Source of the DNA: Chondrus crispus
Lineage: Eukaryota; Rhodophyta; Florideophyceae; Gigartinales; Gigartinaceae
Length of the DNA stretch: 64,000 nt
Direction: 5' to 3'
NCBI RefSeq assembly: GCF_000350225.1
Contig: NW_005179101.1
Span: 38,192-102,191, forward strand
Position 1 is the stretch's first letter; each line of letters starts with the position of its first letter. Below, piece after piece: positions 1-10,471 of the stretch. The position numbers and the translations under genes are program-made. Under the pieces are notes generated by a model. The model did not search any database, was not told the DNA's origin, and saw only the letters and a program-made list of their open reading frames with translations.

Positions 1-210
1 GTACGTCACCCACTGCTGCTCCGGGGAGTCGAGGCGTCGATCCGCTCGTGCGTGCGCGTGTCCCTGCTCGCTCCCGCTCTACCACCGCTACCCGGGCCCG
101 AGCCCGGTTCCGTAGCTGGTTGGCCCGCTTCACCCCTTCTCCGATCCGGGGTCTACAGCTCGAACTGCGCATACACCTCCAGTCGTCTGGGGGTGTTTAT
201 GATGCTGCGG
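1..210 (+). repeat. LTR fragment, family B (3' end)
   Basis: These bases resemble the 3' portions of the two solo LTRs at 40125-40792 (same strand) and 42637-43336 (opposite strand). Shared landmarks are the GAGGCGTCGA block near 30, the CTACCCGGGCCCG block near 90 and the GTTTATG tail near 195-205. The 5' part lies outside the window. Identity is visibly lower than between the other two copies, so this copy is probably older. Confidence 0.7.
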
Positions 211-449
211 GGAGCGGGGTGGAGATTGATGGACGCGGGCGGAGGTGATGTACTCGTACGTGGGCAGGTGAAGGTGCGGGCGCTGGAGCACGAGGAGGTG
301 AGGCGGCGAGGGCGGTGAGCTGCAGGACAAGTGGAAGGACGGAAGTGGTGGAGCCGGGCGAGTAGGAGGTTGCGGTTGAGACGCGCGCCAGTCAGAGCGG
401 CCCGCTCACGCGTGCCAACGCGAATACCTGTATGGGAAATCCGAGACTA

Positions 450-897
450 CACCTGATCACAGCAATTAACCTTGGTCTATATATTAACCTGGATTCAGAA
501 ATAAACTGGACCAGGTTATTATTGGTTTTGACCTGGAGGAAACAGTCTTATGATAAGTCGCATTTAGAGTTCAAAAAGGGCGAGAACGCATGTCGCCGCC
601 TCGATATGGTCTTTGGGAAGAGAAGCAGCTCTTTTCTGAGCTGCAGACAATAATATCCGAGCATCGTGTCCATTTCAATGGGCAAGAAGTGGAGCCGTAA
701 TTTCTTGAATACTTGTCAGCAATGTTAGAAATCAAGGTTAATCCAGTGGTTCATAAATAAACTGGACCATGTTATATCTGATTTGACCATATATTAATCT
801 GGGTTCACAATTAATCCGGACCATGTTAAACATGGTTATAGACCTGAAAAAGGGGCTTCAGAATTAAGTTGGCCCAGGTTAATTGCTGTGATCAGTG
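450..897. mobile_element. MITE with TA target duplication
   Basis: A 448-base element is bounded by near-identical inverted repeats. The left end (450-475) and the reverse complement of the right end (897-873) share TGATCACAGCAATTAACC, with one extra C near the left terminus. TA dinucleotides flank both ends (448-449 and 898-899), as expected for Tc1/mariner-type insertion. Inside are three degenerate direct copies of a roughly 20-base motif, ATAAACTGGACCAGGTTAT and variants, near 500, 758 and 812. There is no credible coding region, so it would depend on a transposase encoded elsewhere. Confidence 0.72.
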
Positions 898-1508
898 TAA
901 TGTTTGTCTGTTTTCTGGGGGTCATTTGCCCCGTGCCGATGGTGTTTTCCACCGTGACAAATTGGCCACGGTACTGTAGTAGGGCTAGCAGTACCCTTGG
1001 GTAATATTTTCGAAGATTTGAAGATTGGGAACAGCAATGCGCAACATTTCGATATGACAGAAACTACTGCCGACAGCGACGACACATGTACAACGAAAAT
1101 TAAAACGTGAAAATAGGGTTTTGATGCTAAACGTCCGGAAAATCTTACCAACAGCCGTTTTCACAGTCGTCGAGATCGTCACTGTGAAAACCGCATTTTG
1201 TAACAATTGTAGACAATTGTAGGGGTCTTCGCGCGTTTGTCATACTACCATTGTATAGCTTTCACGGGGTCAAAATCAAAATCACAGCCAACGCGATGCA
1301 TCGCTTCCTCCGCCGCCCCCGCCACGTGGATCCCACTGCTGTCAGCACCGCCTTACAGAACCGGCTTCCAGCTCCCTGCGCGACACGTGTGCGTGCTGGC
1401 GCGGGAGTCCCCGAAGTGCCATGATGGAGCCGCGGTCTGCCCGCCTCCGCTGCTCGTGCGCCTCAACCTCCCCCCCCCCCACCCCGCCCCGCAACTCGCA
1501 ACTCAACC
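898..1508. other. Intergenic region upstream of RPT1
   Basis: No gene is seen here. A perfect 11-base hairpin (GTTTTCACAGT) pairs 1157-1167 with 1181-1191, and ACAATTGTAG occurs twice in tandem near 1202-1221. From about 1440 to 1508 the sequence is C-rich and probably forms the RPT1 promoter and 5' leader. Confidence 0.5.
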
Positions 1509-2786
1509 ATGGTGGCCGCCGACGAAGACAAGAAGGATGACAAGCCCATCCAGACGCTCGACGCGGGCGACATCGCCCTGCTCAAGACCTACGGCCTGGG
1601 CCCGTACTCGACGAGCATCAAGCGCCTCGAGAAGGAGATCAAGGACAAGGTCAAGCAGGTCGACGAGCTGTGCGGCATCAAAGAGTCCGACACCGGCCTG
1701 GCCCCTCCCTCGCAATGGGACCTCGTCAAGGACAAGCAGTGCGTCATGGAGGAGCAGCCGCTGCAGGTTGCGCGCTGCACGAAGATCATCGCCGAGGAGA
1801 ACGAGGAGCCCAAGTACGTCATCAACGTCAAGCAGATCGCCAAGTTTGTCGTCTCCCTCGGCGAGCGCGTCGCCCCAACCGACATCGAGGAGGGCATGCG
1901 CGTCGGCGTCGACCGCAACAAGTACCAGATCCAGATCCCGCTCCCGCCGAAGATCGACGCCTCCGTCACCATGATGACCGTCGAGGAGAAGCCGGACGTC
2001 ACGTACAACGACGTCGGCGGCTGCAAGGAGTCCATCGAGCGCATCCGCGAGGTCGTCGAGCTCCCGCTGCTCAACCCGGACAAGTTTGTCGCCCTCGGCA
2101 TCGACCCGCCGAAGGGCGTCCTGCTGTACGGCCCGCCCGGCACGGGCAAGACCCTTCTCGCCCGCGCCGTGGCCAACCGCACCGACGCCTGCTTCATCCG
2201 CGTCATCGGCTCCGAGCTCGTCCAGAAGTACACCGGCGAGGGCGCCCGTATGGTCCGTGAGCTCTTCGAGCTGGCACGCACCAAGCGCGCTTGCATCGTC
2301 TTCTTCGACGAGGTCGACGCCATTGGCGGCGCCAGGTTCGACGACGGCCAAGGTGGCGATAACGAGGTCCAGAGGACCATGCTCGAGATCCTCAACCAGC
2401 TGGACGGCTTCAGCGCCCGCGGCAATATCAAGGTCCTTATGGCCACCAACCGCCCGGACACCCTGGACCCTGCTCTGCTGCGCCCAGGCCGCCTGGACCG
2501 CAAGATCGAGGTCGGCCTGCCGGACCTGGAGGGCCGCACCCAGATCTTCAAGATCCACGGCCGCTCGATCAACTGCGAGAGGGACATCCGCTGGGACCTG
2601 TTGGCTAGGCTCTGTCCGAACTCCACCGGCGCCGATATTCGCTCCGTCTGTACCGAGGCGGGCATGTTCGCTATACGCGCGAGGCGTAAGACCGTTACAG
2701 AGAAGGACTTTTTAGACTCGATCGCAAAGGTCATTCAGGGATATGCCAAGTTCAGCGCTACGGCCAAGTATCTGGCGTACAACTGA
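1509..2786 (+). CDS. RPT1: 26S proteasome regulatory AAA-ATPase subunit RPT1
   Basis: This 425-residue single-exon gene encodes one of the six ATPases of the 19S base, which unfold ubiquitinated substrates and open the 20S gate. Visible features in order are an N-terminal coiled coil (about residues 35-65), an OB-like segment, a Walker A GPPGTGKT (about 208), a Walker [11 protein letters not shown] (about 266), and the second region of homology with [18 protein letters not shown] (about 317). The C-terminal tail ends in Tyr-Asn rather than a canonical HbYX motif, which fits RPT1 (PSMC2) among the six paralogues. Length matches the family, about 430. The start follows AACC, a good eukaryotic context. 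The coding sequence is strongly GC-rich and looks intact; the long antisense frames inside it are shadows. Confidence 0.96.
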   Translation: MVAADEDKKDDKPIQTLDAGDIALLKTYGLGPYSTSIKRLEKEIKDKVKQVDELCGIKESDTGLAPPSQWDLVKDKQCVMEEQPLQVARCTKIIAEENEEPKYVINVKQIAKFVVSLGERVAPTDIEEGMRVGVDRNKYQIQIPLPPKIDASVTMMTVEEKPDVTYNDVGGCKESIERIREVVELPLLNPDKFVALGIDPPKGVLLYGPPGTGKTLLARAVANRTDACFIRVIGSELVQKYTGEGARMVRELFELARTKRACIVFFDEVDAIGGARFDDGQGGDNEVQRTMLEILNQLDGFSARGNIKVLMATNRPDTLDPALLRPGRLDRKIEVGLPDLEGRTQIFKIHGRSINCERDIRWDLLARLCPNSTGADIRSVCTEAGMFAIRARRKTVTEKDFLDSIAKVIQGYAKFSATAKYLAYN

Positions 2787-3790
2787 TTTCTCGGGGGCGC
2801 ATCGTTGTAAATACCAGTTTTGGTCCTCAATGCTCTTTGAACACCAACACGCGAGCGCCCGAAAAGATAGCCGCACTTCTCTCGTCAAGATTGTGTACCA
2901 TGAATACCGTGTACCTGCGGTATGTTTCGAACGGATAGTTTGTACTATATATCGGCGACTGTTTGCCGCAATGGGGGGATCTCGCTTTATATGTTGCACA
3001 GATTCGTGATTACCTATCACTTGACCATCAAGCTGAAGACCTCTGGGAGGCTTGCGCCGCCGTAATCAGACTGGTGATGCCGCTTCAGTCGTGCGTGTTC
3101 TTTGTTCCGCAGTTTGAAATATTTAAAGGGACAGGTTCGAACAAAGTCTTGGTCGACGTTTGGAACCTTCCGGAGTCTATGTGACTGATATCCCGAGATC
3201 GCCGCTTCCCATAATCGCTAGATGTCCTAGTAGACTTGAGACACCGACAGTGTAAAAATCGACACTCTGCTTCACTCGTGTTGCACAAGTATGACACCTG
3301 TCCCCTTGAACCGTTTTGGCCTCGCAGGAGGCCTAATAAGCACGAGGGCTACAATAGGATTTTTCTGTCGTCTTTAACCCTCGCTGTTCACCCTTCTTCA
3401 AAAAGTGCTGGGCCTATCGTAGTAGAATTCGTGGATATATATAACAGTGTATGGCAGACAACCTCCCAACAGAGGGAATGCTTCTAATGCTGCATTCTTG
3501 GTCAATGCACAGCAAGATACACTTGTCGCGAATATACGTAACCGCAAGTCATGCATCAAAATTTGTCGGCCTTCGCGGCGGCTTCGCACGGACATGGCCG
3601 TAGTCAAACGCGGTGGGCGGAGCATCCAAGGAATAACGTGCGAGAGACGAGCCAATTCGGAAAAAAATATTAGTCCAGCAGGCCTGCTACCTATCCTCTT
3701 CTTGTACAAGAACAGTCCAAATAGCAAGCTCGGCAATCCGTAAAGCGTGTAGTCCATTTTGACGTGCGGCCGGCCCCACGTAACCGTTGT
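2787..3790. other. Intergenic region between RPT1 and TAB2-like gene
   Basis: About 1 kb separates these convergent genes. A minus-strand frame at 3398-3757 (119 codons) starts with a hydrophobic stretch, but its composition elsewhere is unremarkable and I recognise nothing in it. No repeat or RNA gene was seen. Confidence 0.5.
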
Positions 3791-4825
3791 TTAAGTTTCA
3801 CGCAACAACCACATACCGTCTATTTCTTCTGCATCTGAGCTAGTCTGGACGGCTAGAAAGTGGAGGCCTGCCGTATTGGCTTTGCCTGCTTGAAAAGTCC
3901 TCGCCTCGTCCTGTATGTCGTCTGTAATTTGGGCAAACTTGTACACGGTGTTCAAGCCACACTCGAAGGCAATCTCCTGCCTTTCCAGGGTAGCGCGGAT
4001 GAAAGCGAGCTCCGTGCCACTAATCCAGGCAGCTAAAGGATAAGCACGTCTGGAGAAAACAACCAGTCCAGGGACCAAGGTATCCTTCGGCACGCTTGGG
4101 TCGACAAGGCAGCAGTCGCCGAAAAAGTCCTTGGAATTGGCGGTGTCAAAAAACTCCTCCAGCTGACCAAGCGGAAACGAACCAAAAGAAAAGCTCTCGC
4201 ATCGCAGGGCATCCGGCAAGGGCTGTATGACGACGAGGTCAATGCCCGAAAAGACCGTAGCCTGGCTCGTTAGGGACTTTTGAAAGCCCGGCATTTTGAC
4301 ATAAACCGTCTCCTCCCTCTCCTTCAGCAGCTGAAACAGTGCGTAAGTTTTCCGTGATGGGGCGACCTGGACGTCGATTTCCGACAGGGCAATATTAATC
4401 ATGTTGAACATCTGGGTGCGGAAGAAGCGGATGACCCTTGGTGGGTTTTGGGCGTCATCAATGACGGCCTGCACGCGCTTTCGCAACTCGCGCGAGTTGA
4501 CCATGGAGTTGGGGATGGCCTCGATGTGCGTGAACGCGGCCGAGGTGTCGGTGATGATCAGCTCCCACAGCTTCTTGCCGTCCATCCCAACGACGGGGCG
4601 AGAATAGAAGTCCAGCTCCCACACGTCTGAGGTTTGTGGGGCGAATGGAATGGGGAGCGACTCTGTCGAACGGTCCGAGGCGGTCATGTGTGGAGTCGCG
4701 GGGAGGCGGGTGCACATTGGGCGCTTGGGGAGGCAGTGCGGCGGTCGAGATGAGTGGACATGGTGGCGGTGCGGTCGGGCGGGGACGACGATGGGTTGGA
4801 CGAAAGCGAAATCGCAGGCCTTCAT
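3791..4825 (-). CDS. TAB2-like plastid translation factor (DUF1092 family)
   Basis: The protein matches the TAB2/ATAB2 family, which in green algae and plants binds the psaB leader and is needed for photosystem I synthesis; that role here is inferred. The family signature is the start of the conserved domain, with VWELDFYSRPVV followed by GKKLWELIITD, then a central segment with MFNMINIALSEIDV and a C-terminal LAAWISGTELAFIR-like block. The start is placed at 4825 because the following 70 or so residues are rich in Arg, His, Pro and Ser and resemble a plastid transit peptide. An upstream ATG at 4969 is possible. It is divergent from the membrane-protein gene at 5237. Confidence 0.85.
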   Translation of the reverse strand: MKACDFAFVQPIVVPARPHRHHVHSSRPPHCLPKRPMCTRLPATPHMTASDRSTESLPIPFAPQTSDVWELDFYSRPVVGMDGKKLWELIITDTSAAFTHIEAIPNSMVNSRELRKRVQAVIDDAQNPPRVIRFFRTQMFNMINIALSEIDVQVAPSRKTYALFQLLKEREETVYVKMPGFQKSLTSQATVFSGIDLVVIQPLPDALRCESFSFGSFPLGQLEEFFDTANSKDFFGDCCLVDPSVPKDTLVPGLVVFSRRAYPLAAWISGTELAFIRATLERQEIAFECGLNTVYKFAQITDDIQDEARTFQAGKANTAGLHFLAVQTSSDAEEIDGMWLLRET

Positions 4826-5236
4826 GTTGTTCAAGTTTTGAGTCGAAAGGGGGGATAAGGGGGAGCGGGGCCAGAGAGACGCCAGGCACGCATGGGGGGG
4901 TGTGGGGTTGAAAGGGATAATGTTAATCACAGCGCGGAGTGGCAATCGAGATCTCGACCACCTCTCCATTACACGTGTCCACGTAGTCTTATGCGAATGT
5001 GCCTCGCCTGCTTACAGCTGCGGAGGTGAGGCTACTGACTTGTAAACGAAACGTTATTTTGAGGTCTTTTTGGATTCGTCATTCCCACTCTTGTCCCACC
5101 TCAACCCCTGTGCCGTCCCTTGGTAACAACACACGACCGCCCTCTCTCTCTTAGGCCTTGTGAGGCCGACACCATGCGCCTGGCCAACCGATTCAGTTGA
5201 GCCCGGGGTCCGGCAGCTCGCTTAGTGGCGACCGCG
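4826..5236. other. Divergent intergenic region
   Basis: About 410 bases separate the starts of the TAB2-like (-) and TMEM198-like (+) genes and probably hold both promoters. No clear TATA box or repeat is seen. A G-run (GGGGGGG) lies near 4890. Confidence 0.45.
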
Positions 5237-6247
5237 ATGACCGTGGTGGACTCAGTTTCAGGTTCGGCCAACTCCCTCTTCACGGCCGTCAACGCCTACG
5301 CCGCGTCGCATCATGACGGGCTGGTCGCCCTCGCCCTCTTCGCGGGCGTCATCGTCGCCTTTTCCGGAAGGACCATCCTGAAGCCGACTGTCTTTCTCAT
5401 CGGCTTCGCCCCGACCGCCGTGATCATCACCGCGCTAGGTCTAGCTCTCATCGCGGAGGAGCACCCGGGCACCGACCGCCAGTCCCTGCTCGAGGCTGTC
5501 GTCGTCGCCCTCGCCACCCTCGCGGGAATCCTCGTCGGCGTCGTCATGCTGCGCCTGCTGTTCGGCATTGCGACGTTCATGCTGTGCGCGGGCTTCGGCG
5601 CCGTCATGGTCTTTGTGCTGCATCTGTTCCTGATGGAGCCGGCCACGGGGAAGAACGGCCAGATCGTACTCTACGTCATCGCCATCTTCGCCTCCCTTCT
5701 CGTCGGGCTGTTTTCCGTCAGCTATCCAGAGACGGGCATCATCCTGGGCACAGCATTCGACGGCGCCGCGCTCTCCGTGTACTCCCTCGCTCGCTTTCTG
5801 GGACACAGACCTAATATCTTCGCCGCGGACATCCCGACGGCCACCGACGCCGAACCGGACTCGCCATGGTGGGCGATAGGCTACGCCATCGCCACCATCG
5901 TCCTGGGTGTCTTTGGTGGCATGAGCCAGCGTCGAGTCGCCTTGGCAGACGCCATTATTACGCGACAGAGGCAAATCAAAGACAACCCTAGTGAGCCCAC
6001 GTACGATGAGGAGGCCAATATTCCGTACGGGAGCAATCTAGATGAGATCGATCCATTACTCGCGGTGGCTGAACCGCCCCGCACCCCGCCCTATATGAAA
6101 TCAAGCGTGAGTTCGCCCGGGAGTAGGTATGGTGCTTTGGAGCAGGACAACAATCAGTACTCGGTCGTACGCAACTTGGGCGCTGGCCCACTGGGGCAAT
6201 CGGAGGAGGATTTCCCACCGGCCAAGGGCTCGAACGGGCCCTTGTAA
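5237..6247 (+). CDS. DUF4203/TMEM198-like multi-pass membrane protein
   Basis: The product is a 336-residue membrane protein. About seven hydrophobic segments fall between residues 30 and 245 and include FLIGFAPTAVIITALGLALI, VALATLAGILVGVVMLRLLFG and YVIAIFASLLVGLFSVSY. A Gly-rich spacing typical of the TMEM198 (DUF4203) fold and a long hydrophilic C-terminal tail follow. The molecular function of this family is poorly known; animal TMEM198 has been linked to Wnt signalling, which need not apply here. The start is the first ATG, at 5237, followed by a short Ser/Thr-rich leader. It is convergent with the FCF2-like gene (252-base gap). Confidence 0.75.
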   Translation: MTVVDSVSGSANSLFTAVNAYAASHHDGLVALALFAGVIVAFSGRTILKPTVFLIGFAPTAVIITALGLALIAEEHPGTDRQSLLEAVVVALATLAGILVGVVMLRLLFGIATFMLCAGFGAVMVFVLHLFLMEPATGKNGQIVLYVIAIFASLLVGLFSVSYPETGIILGTAFDGAALSVYSLARFLGHRPNIFAADIPTATDAEPDSPWWAIGYAIATIVLGVFGGMSQRRVALADAIITRQRQIKDNPSEPTYDEEANIPYGSNLDEIDPLLAVAEPPRTPPYMKSSVSSPGSRYGALEQDNNQYSVVRNLGAGPLGQSEEDFPPAKGSNGPL

Positions 6248-6498
6248 AATTGGATGCGAGAAGCGTATGCAAACTTGTGTAACAAACAACTATCTCCTAA
6301 ACCTGTATTTCGTTCCAACAATTAAAACTGACGATGCGTACTTTGTCGCTTCCCGCCCCACGCCTCTGGTATCAAAACTCAACTCACGGCCGACGTGAAT
6401 GCTCGCTCCATCATATCGCATTCTCGCGAAGCAATACTGATGCCCTAATACACCCGCACATTCGCAGCTTAGTTACATCCCTGGGTCTTTAGAACCCC

Positions 6499-7140
6499 TC
6501 ACTGCCAGCGTCCCTTCCTCCGCTTCTTTGCCGCAGGGTCCACGACGCGTGTGTTCCCCTGCCTTGCCTTTTGTATCGACTTGAACTTATTCTTAGTGTA
6601 GTTAGTAATCCTCCCATCGCTCATCACCTCATCCAGAATTGTCCTCCGCCGCTCCTTCCTCGTCAGCCTCGCAGAGTAAAACTCATGGGCCCCCACAACG
6701 ACCGTCCCCACATGAACCTTGCTTGGCAACTGCCCCTTCCTTCTCCCGCTCCCCGACGACTTGTAAAACCGCTTCGGGTCGAGATGCTGCCTATTCTCAA
6801 TGACGCGCAGGTCGTTCTGTAGTTGCGGCGTCATGCGTGCCTCCGGGATCTCATGCCAGTCGGTCTCCGCCGCACGCCGCGCCGACGCCGACATCGGGGG
6901 CGATTTCAGGGCCGTCGCCGTTTCGCCGCTCAAACTCTCGTCTAGTGCCTTCCAATTTCCTTGGGTCGTGCTCTTTTGTGGCTTTTCTTGGTGGTTGGGG
7001 AAGAGAAACCCGACTTCAGATTTGGCTGCTTTTTCTTCGACGTCCAGAGGACTATCCGCAAATAGGCTGGCCGTAGCGGGGAGTTGGTAGCTGCCCCCTT
7101 TGCGGACGGCCTTTGAAACAGCCTTCACGGGTTGGAACAT
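6499..7140 (-). CDS. FCF2: FCF2-like rRNA processing factor
   Basis: The 213-residue product carries the Fcf2 domain in its C-terminal half. Signatures are the W-x-E-I-P motif (DWHEIPEARMTPQLQNDL), the block RQHLDPKRFYK, and the basic tail with KRRKGRW. Fcf2 acts with the small-subunit processome in early pre-rRNA cleavage in the nucleolus. The N-terminal 90 residues are low in conservation, as usual in the family. The start at 7140 (MFQPVK) is preferred because the in-frame ATG at 7290 would add a hydrophobic leader unlike the family. It is divergent from the SRR1-like gene. Confidence 0.85.
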   Translation of the reverse strand: MFQPVKAVSKAVRKGGSYQLPATASLFADSPLDVEEKAAKSEVGFLFPNHQEKPQKSTTQGNWKALDESLSGETATALKSPPMSASARRAAETDWHEIPEARMTPQLQNDLRVIENRQHLDPKRFYKSSGSGRRKGQLPSKVHVGTVVVGAHEFYSARLTRKERRRTILDEVMSDGRITNYTKNKFKSIQKARQGNTRVVDPAAKKRRKGRWQ

Positions 7141-7526
7141 AGCTCTTCGCGCGAACGAAATGGAGCTGGCTGGGACCGACCGAAAGAAGGAGCAAATGAC
7201 GGCGGTGGCGTAGTCGAAAAAAAATGAATCAGGACAGTGCGGCAATTTATTGTTTTTTCCAAGTTTCTCGAGGCATCGATGAGTTCGCAACCCTCAGCCG
7301 TGCGCCGCAAGCCACGTATGGAGGGGTCGCCTGGTTGCTTTTTGTCCAATGCCATGCATCTTGGATGCGTTCATCACCTCGTTTCTGTCTCGTGTCGAGA
7401 CGTGTCCTGGTGTAGCAATAATACCGCCAGTTTCCAGGAATCGGCGGCGAGAAAAGCTGCCATCGACAGACTGGCGTCAAACGAAAGTTGGCCGATCCCG
7501 ACTATCCACATCCTTCTGGGCACGCC
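7141..7526. other. Divergent intergenic region
   Basis: These 386 bases lie between the starts of the FCF2-like (-) and SRR1-like (+) genes and likely serve both as promoter. An A-run occurs near 7218. No other motif stands out. Confidence 0.45.
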
Positions 7527-8276
7527 ATGACCAGTCGCGGGAGCGCCGGTCGAAAACCATCTCGTCAGAAGAAGCGACCTGAGGGGCACACCAACACCCT
7601 CCCGCCGCGTCCCGAGCCTGGAGGGTCCAGTCGGAATAAGTCCAGAAAGCCTGCATCAGACTCCCCGCAGCAAACGACGATTCGCAAAGTCCTAGTCATC
7701 AGAGAAGCCCTGAGAAAGTCTGCGTGGTGGGGGACGGTGTCGCAGCTCGTGCAAAGCGAGCGAAGCAGTTGCGACGTGCATGCGCTCGAGTGCCTGGGCA
7801 TTGGTTCCTTCGTCAACTGTTCAAACGCTCGTCATCAGCTTGCGTGTGCTATGCTGTTGAAGGAGCTACTCAACAACCCGGCAGTTTGCTCGCTCGCAGA
7901 CCCTGTCATGGAGGACGATGATGAACAGATAGCGGTGCAATGTGGGTTTCAGGTCGTCGCGGCTCACCACTACGAGCTTAAAGCCCCACCGAGTCGCATG
8001 TGCTCGGTGCTGTTCATGCCGCATTGTGACTTTGCGTTGAATGAGAGCACGCTGATCGCTGCTAAGACGTTCAATTTTAAGGCTGTCATATTCCTCGCAA
8101 ACGAGTTTTCCAAATACGTCACCAGCGTTAGTACCGTCGCTCGCCGACGAAGCGAGTCGCTCATCGGGAAACTATACGCAGGGGGGATGCTCAAGGAGAA
8201 GCCATGCCCTCATCCAAAATTATCCACTAGCGAAACCGCATTTAATGACCTTGCCGTCACGACCGTCACAAGCTAA
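7527..8276 (+). CDS. SRR1-like domain protein
   Basis: This 249-residue protein has the SRR1 domain after a basic 45-residue leader. The diagnostic stretch is ECLGIGSFVNCSNARHQLAC near residue 88, followed by a DPVMEDDD block and then LFMPHCDFALNE near 165. Plant SRR1 affects phytochrome B signalling and the circadian clock, while the yeast relative BER1 is linked to microtubule function. The biochemical activity of the domain is not settled. The first ATG in frame (7527) gives the start. The gene ends 78 bases from the convergent argininosuccinate lyase gene. Confidence 0.85.
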   Translation: MTSRGSAGRKPSRQKKRPEGHTNTLPPRPEPGGSSRNKSRKPASDSPQQTTIRKVLVIREALRKSAWWGTVSQLVQSERSSCDVHALECLGIGSFVNCSNARHQLACAMLLKELLNNPAVCSLADPVMEDDDEQIAVQCGFQVVAAHHYELKAPPSRMCSVLFMPHCDFALNESTLIAAKTFNFKAVIFLANEFSKYVTSVSTVARRRSESLIGKLYAGGMLKEKPCPHPKLSTSETAFNDLAVTTVTS

Positions 8277-8354
8277 CTCAAGCTCGACCGGCAACAAATA
8301 CCGTGGCATCCGTTTCACACTCAGGTCGGTTGATGCTGTAATCTCTTGCGGTCA

Positions 8355-9731
8355 CTATTGCTCGAGCAAGTGACCCCATTTTGTCCTTATCTGGAATATA
8401 GCCTGCTCCGGGGCTGTACCTCCGACAATGTTTCTCTTCGCCACGCTTTGCTCTGGTTTCCACAGGTTTAGGCACTCTTCGTTTGCCTCTGGCACCGAAA
8501 TTTTGATCTGATCAAGCGTTAACCTGTCGAGACTGATACTGTTTGTTTTGCTGTATGTCACCAAATCGCGCACTCGATGGTGCGCATCCCTAAATGGTAC
8601 ACCCTGTTCTACTAGCCATTCGGCGAGATCCGTGGCCATCAAAGCTGGGTCGCTAGCCGCTTGGTACATTCGTTCCTTGTCGACGCGCATAGTGGCTATC
8701 ATGGGAGCATACACAGCCAAGACGAGCTTGACAGTATCGATAGCATCAAAGATTGGCTCTTTGTCCTCTTGCATGTCGCGATTGTACGCGAGCGGGATAC
8801 CCTTCATGATGGTTAACACGGTGGTGAGGTCGCCGAACACCCTGGCAGTCTTCCCTCGAGTGAGTTCGCACATATCAGGGTTCTTCTTCTGAGGCATAAG
8901 AGAACTGCCAGTACAGAATTCATTCCCAAGCTGGACCCATGCAGTCTCCTGGCTCATCCAGAAGATGATGTCCTCGCTCAGTCTGGAGAGATGCATCATG
9001 ACAATGCTGCACAACGAGACGAGCTCGATGGCGAAGTCGCGATCACTGACTGCATCCAAGGAATTGGTGCAGACGCCCGCAAAGCCAAGCTCCTTGGCAA
9101 CAAACTCTCTATCAAGCGGAAGCGTGGTGCCAGCCAACGCGCCCGAACCGAGGGGCAAGTAATTCATGCGGGCCTTCCAATCCTTGATCCGGCCCAAGTC
9201 CCTTTCGAACATCTCCGAGTACGCCAGGAGGTAATGCGCGAGTACAATTGGCTGTGCATGCTGCAAATGGGTAAAGCCTGGCAGTATGGTACTGGTATGG
9301 TCCTTGGCCAGCGTGACCAACGAGGTCTGGACGTTGACGATGCGCTGACGAATGAAATCTACCTCATCACGCAAGTACAAGCGGAGATCCGTGGCAACCT
9401 GGTCGTTCCGCGAGCGACCCGAGTGCAGCCTCGCGCCCGGGGCGCCAATAATGTCAGTGAGCCTCTTCTCAATGTTCATGTGTACATCCTCCAGGATGGG
9501 CTTCCACTCGAAGTGGCCTTGTTCGATCTCGCGCTGGACTTGGTCCAGGCCATCAACGATGGCCGTGGCGTCAGACTCGGGGATGATGTGCTGCCTGGCT
9601 AGCATGCGCGCGTGGGCTTTGGACCCCAGGATGTCATGCTTGTAGAGACGCTTGTCGTAGTGGATGGAGGAGCCCATCTCAGCGACGAGCTCGTTGGGAG
9701 CCGCGTCGAACTGGCCGGCCCACATCGACAT
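8355..9731 (-). CDS. ASL: Argininosuccinate lyase
   Basis: The enzyme splits argininosuccinate into arginine and fumarate, the last step of arginine synthesis. The sequence shows the fumarase/ASL superfamily blocks in order: SGRSRNDQVATD near residue 115, THLQHAQPI near 160, and the catalytic-loop signature GSSLMPQKKNPD near 280. The family core is about 458 residues, matching a start at 9731 (MSMWAGQFD). An in-frame ATG at 9995 would add 88 residues rich in Ser, Arg and Ala; because plant ASL is plastidial, this longer form with a transit peptide is a real alternative. No broken motifs are seen. Confidence 0.95.
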   Translation of the reverse strand: MSMWAGQFDAAPNELVAEMGSSIHYDKRLYKHDILGSKAHARMLARQHIIPESDATAIVDGLDQVQREIEQGHFEWKPILEDVHMNIEKRLTDIIGAPGARLHSGRSRNDQVATDLRLYLRDEVDFIRQRIVNVQTSLVTLAKDHTSTILPGFTHLQHAQPIVLAHYLLAYSEMFERDLGRIKDWKARMNYLPLGSGALAGTTLPLDREFVAKELGFAGVCTNSLDAVSDRDFAIELVSLCSIVMMHLSRLSEDIIFWMSQETAWVQLGNEFCTGSSLMPQKKNPDMCELTRGKTARVFGDLTTVLTIMKGIPLAYNRDMQEDKEPIFDAIDTVKLVLAVYAPMIATMRVDKERMYQAASDPALMATDLAEWLVEQGVPFRDAHHRVRDLVTYSKTNSISLDRLTLDQIKISVPEANEECLNLWKPEQSVAKRNIVGGTAPEQAIFQIRTKWGHLLEQ

Positions 9732-10074
9732 TGCGCGTGATGGGTGATGAAAAGCAAGGAGTGGGTGCGGAGATTGAAGGTGGGGTAGGGAGAAGGATTG
9801 TTGGGCGGCTTGCAAAGCGTGAGACGCACGGGAAGCGGACGGCGGGGACGCGGCCCGTTGTCCAGTGCGCGGCGTTGTGTAGAGTACGGCAGATACTGAG
9901 TCAGATACTGTACTGTAGGCCGATGCATTGGAGACCACACAGAGGCGTACACGTGCCGCACACAGGAGTTTATTTCGGTAACACGATGACCTCATCGTAC
10001 ATCACTTTGTTTCTTTTTCCTTTAAAAATTGAGGTGCGTACACCGACATACACACGTGTGCTTTACAGCGAGGA

Positions 10075-10224
10075 CTGCTCCTCCTTGCTCCTCCTTGCTC
10101 CTCCTTGCTCCTCCTTGCTCCTCTTGTCCATGTTGCTCCAGCTTGCCCGCCCCTCTCCTTTGCTCCTCTCCTTTGCTCCTCTCCTTTGCTCCTCTCCTTT
10201 GCTCCTCTCCTTTGCTCCTCTCGC
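10075..10224. repeat. Two adjacent CT-rich minisatellites
   Basis: About 4.5 copies of a 10-base unit (CTCCTCCTTG) span roughly 10075-10124. About 5.5 copies of a 13-base unit (CTCTCCTTTGCTC) follow at 10154-10224. The block lies 80 bases upstream of the longer possible start of argininosuccinate lyase and gives spurious open frames on both strands. Confidence 0.85.
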
Positions 10225-10471
10225 TTGCAAGCTTTCGTGGACAATGCAAAGTGCCTCAGCAATTCATGCTTGCCCTTCAACGCAAACCGCAAGTGACAGA
10301 GAAGAGCAACCAGCACTTGCTGAAGGCTATTGTACAAACTTCGAAGAAAAGTAGAATCTTTATCTGCAAAATTCCTCCGCCCTCACCCTTTTCCAAGCCC
10401 TCCTCTACAACCCCATCCTCCTCGCACCATGCATAGTGCGCAAGACCTTTGCCCCCGCGCCAATCTCATGG

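Noticed and set aside
1503-2734. Long minus-strand frames opposite RPT1 (about 350-380 codons)
   Set aside because: They lie fully within a conserved plus-strand gene with strong GC bias at third positions, which opens antisense frames; no motif is seen in them.
3398-3757. 119-codon minus-strand frame with a hydrophobic start
   Set aside because: There is no family resemblance and no sign of coding beyond openness; left as uncertain spacer.
10002-10436. Open frames on both strands around 10.0-10.4 kb
   Set aside because: They are translations of the CT-rich minisatellites.
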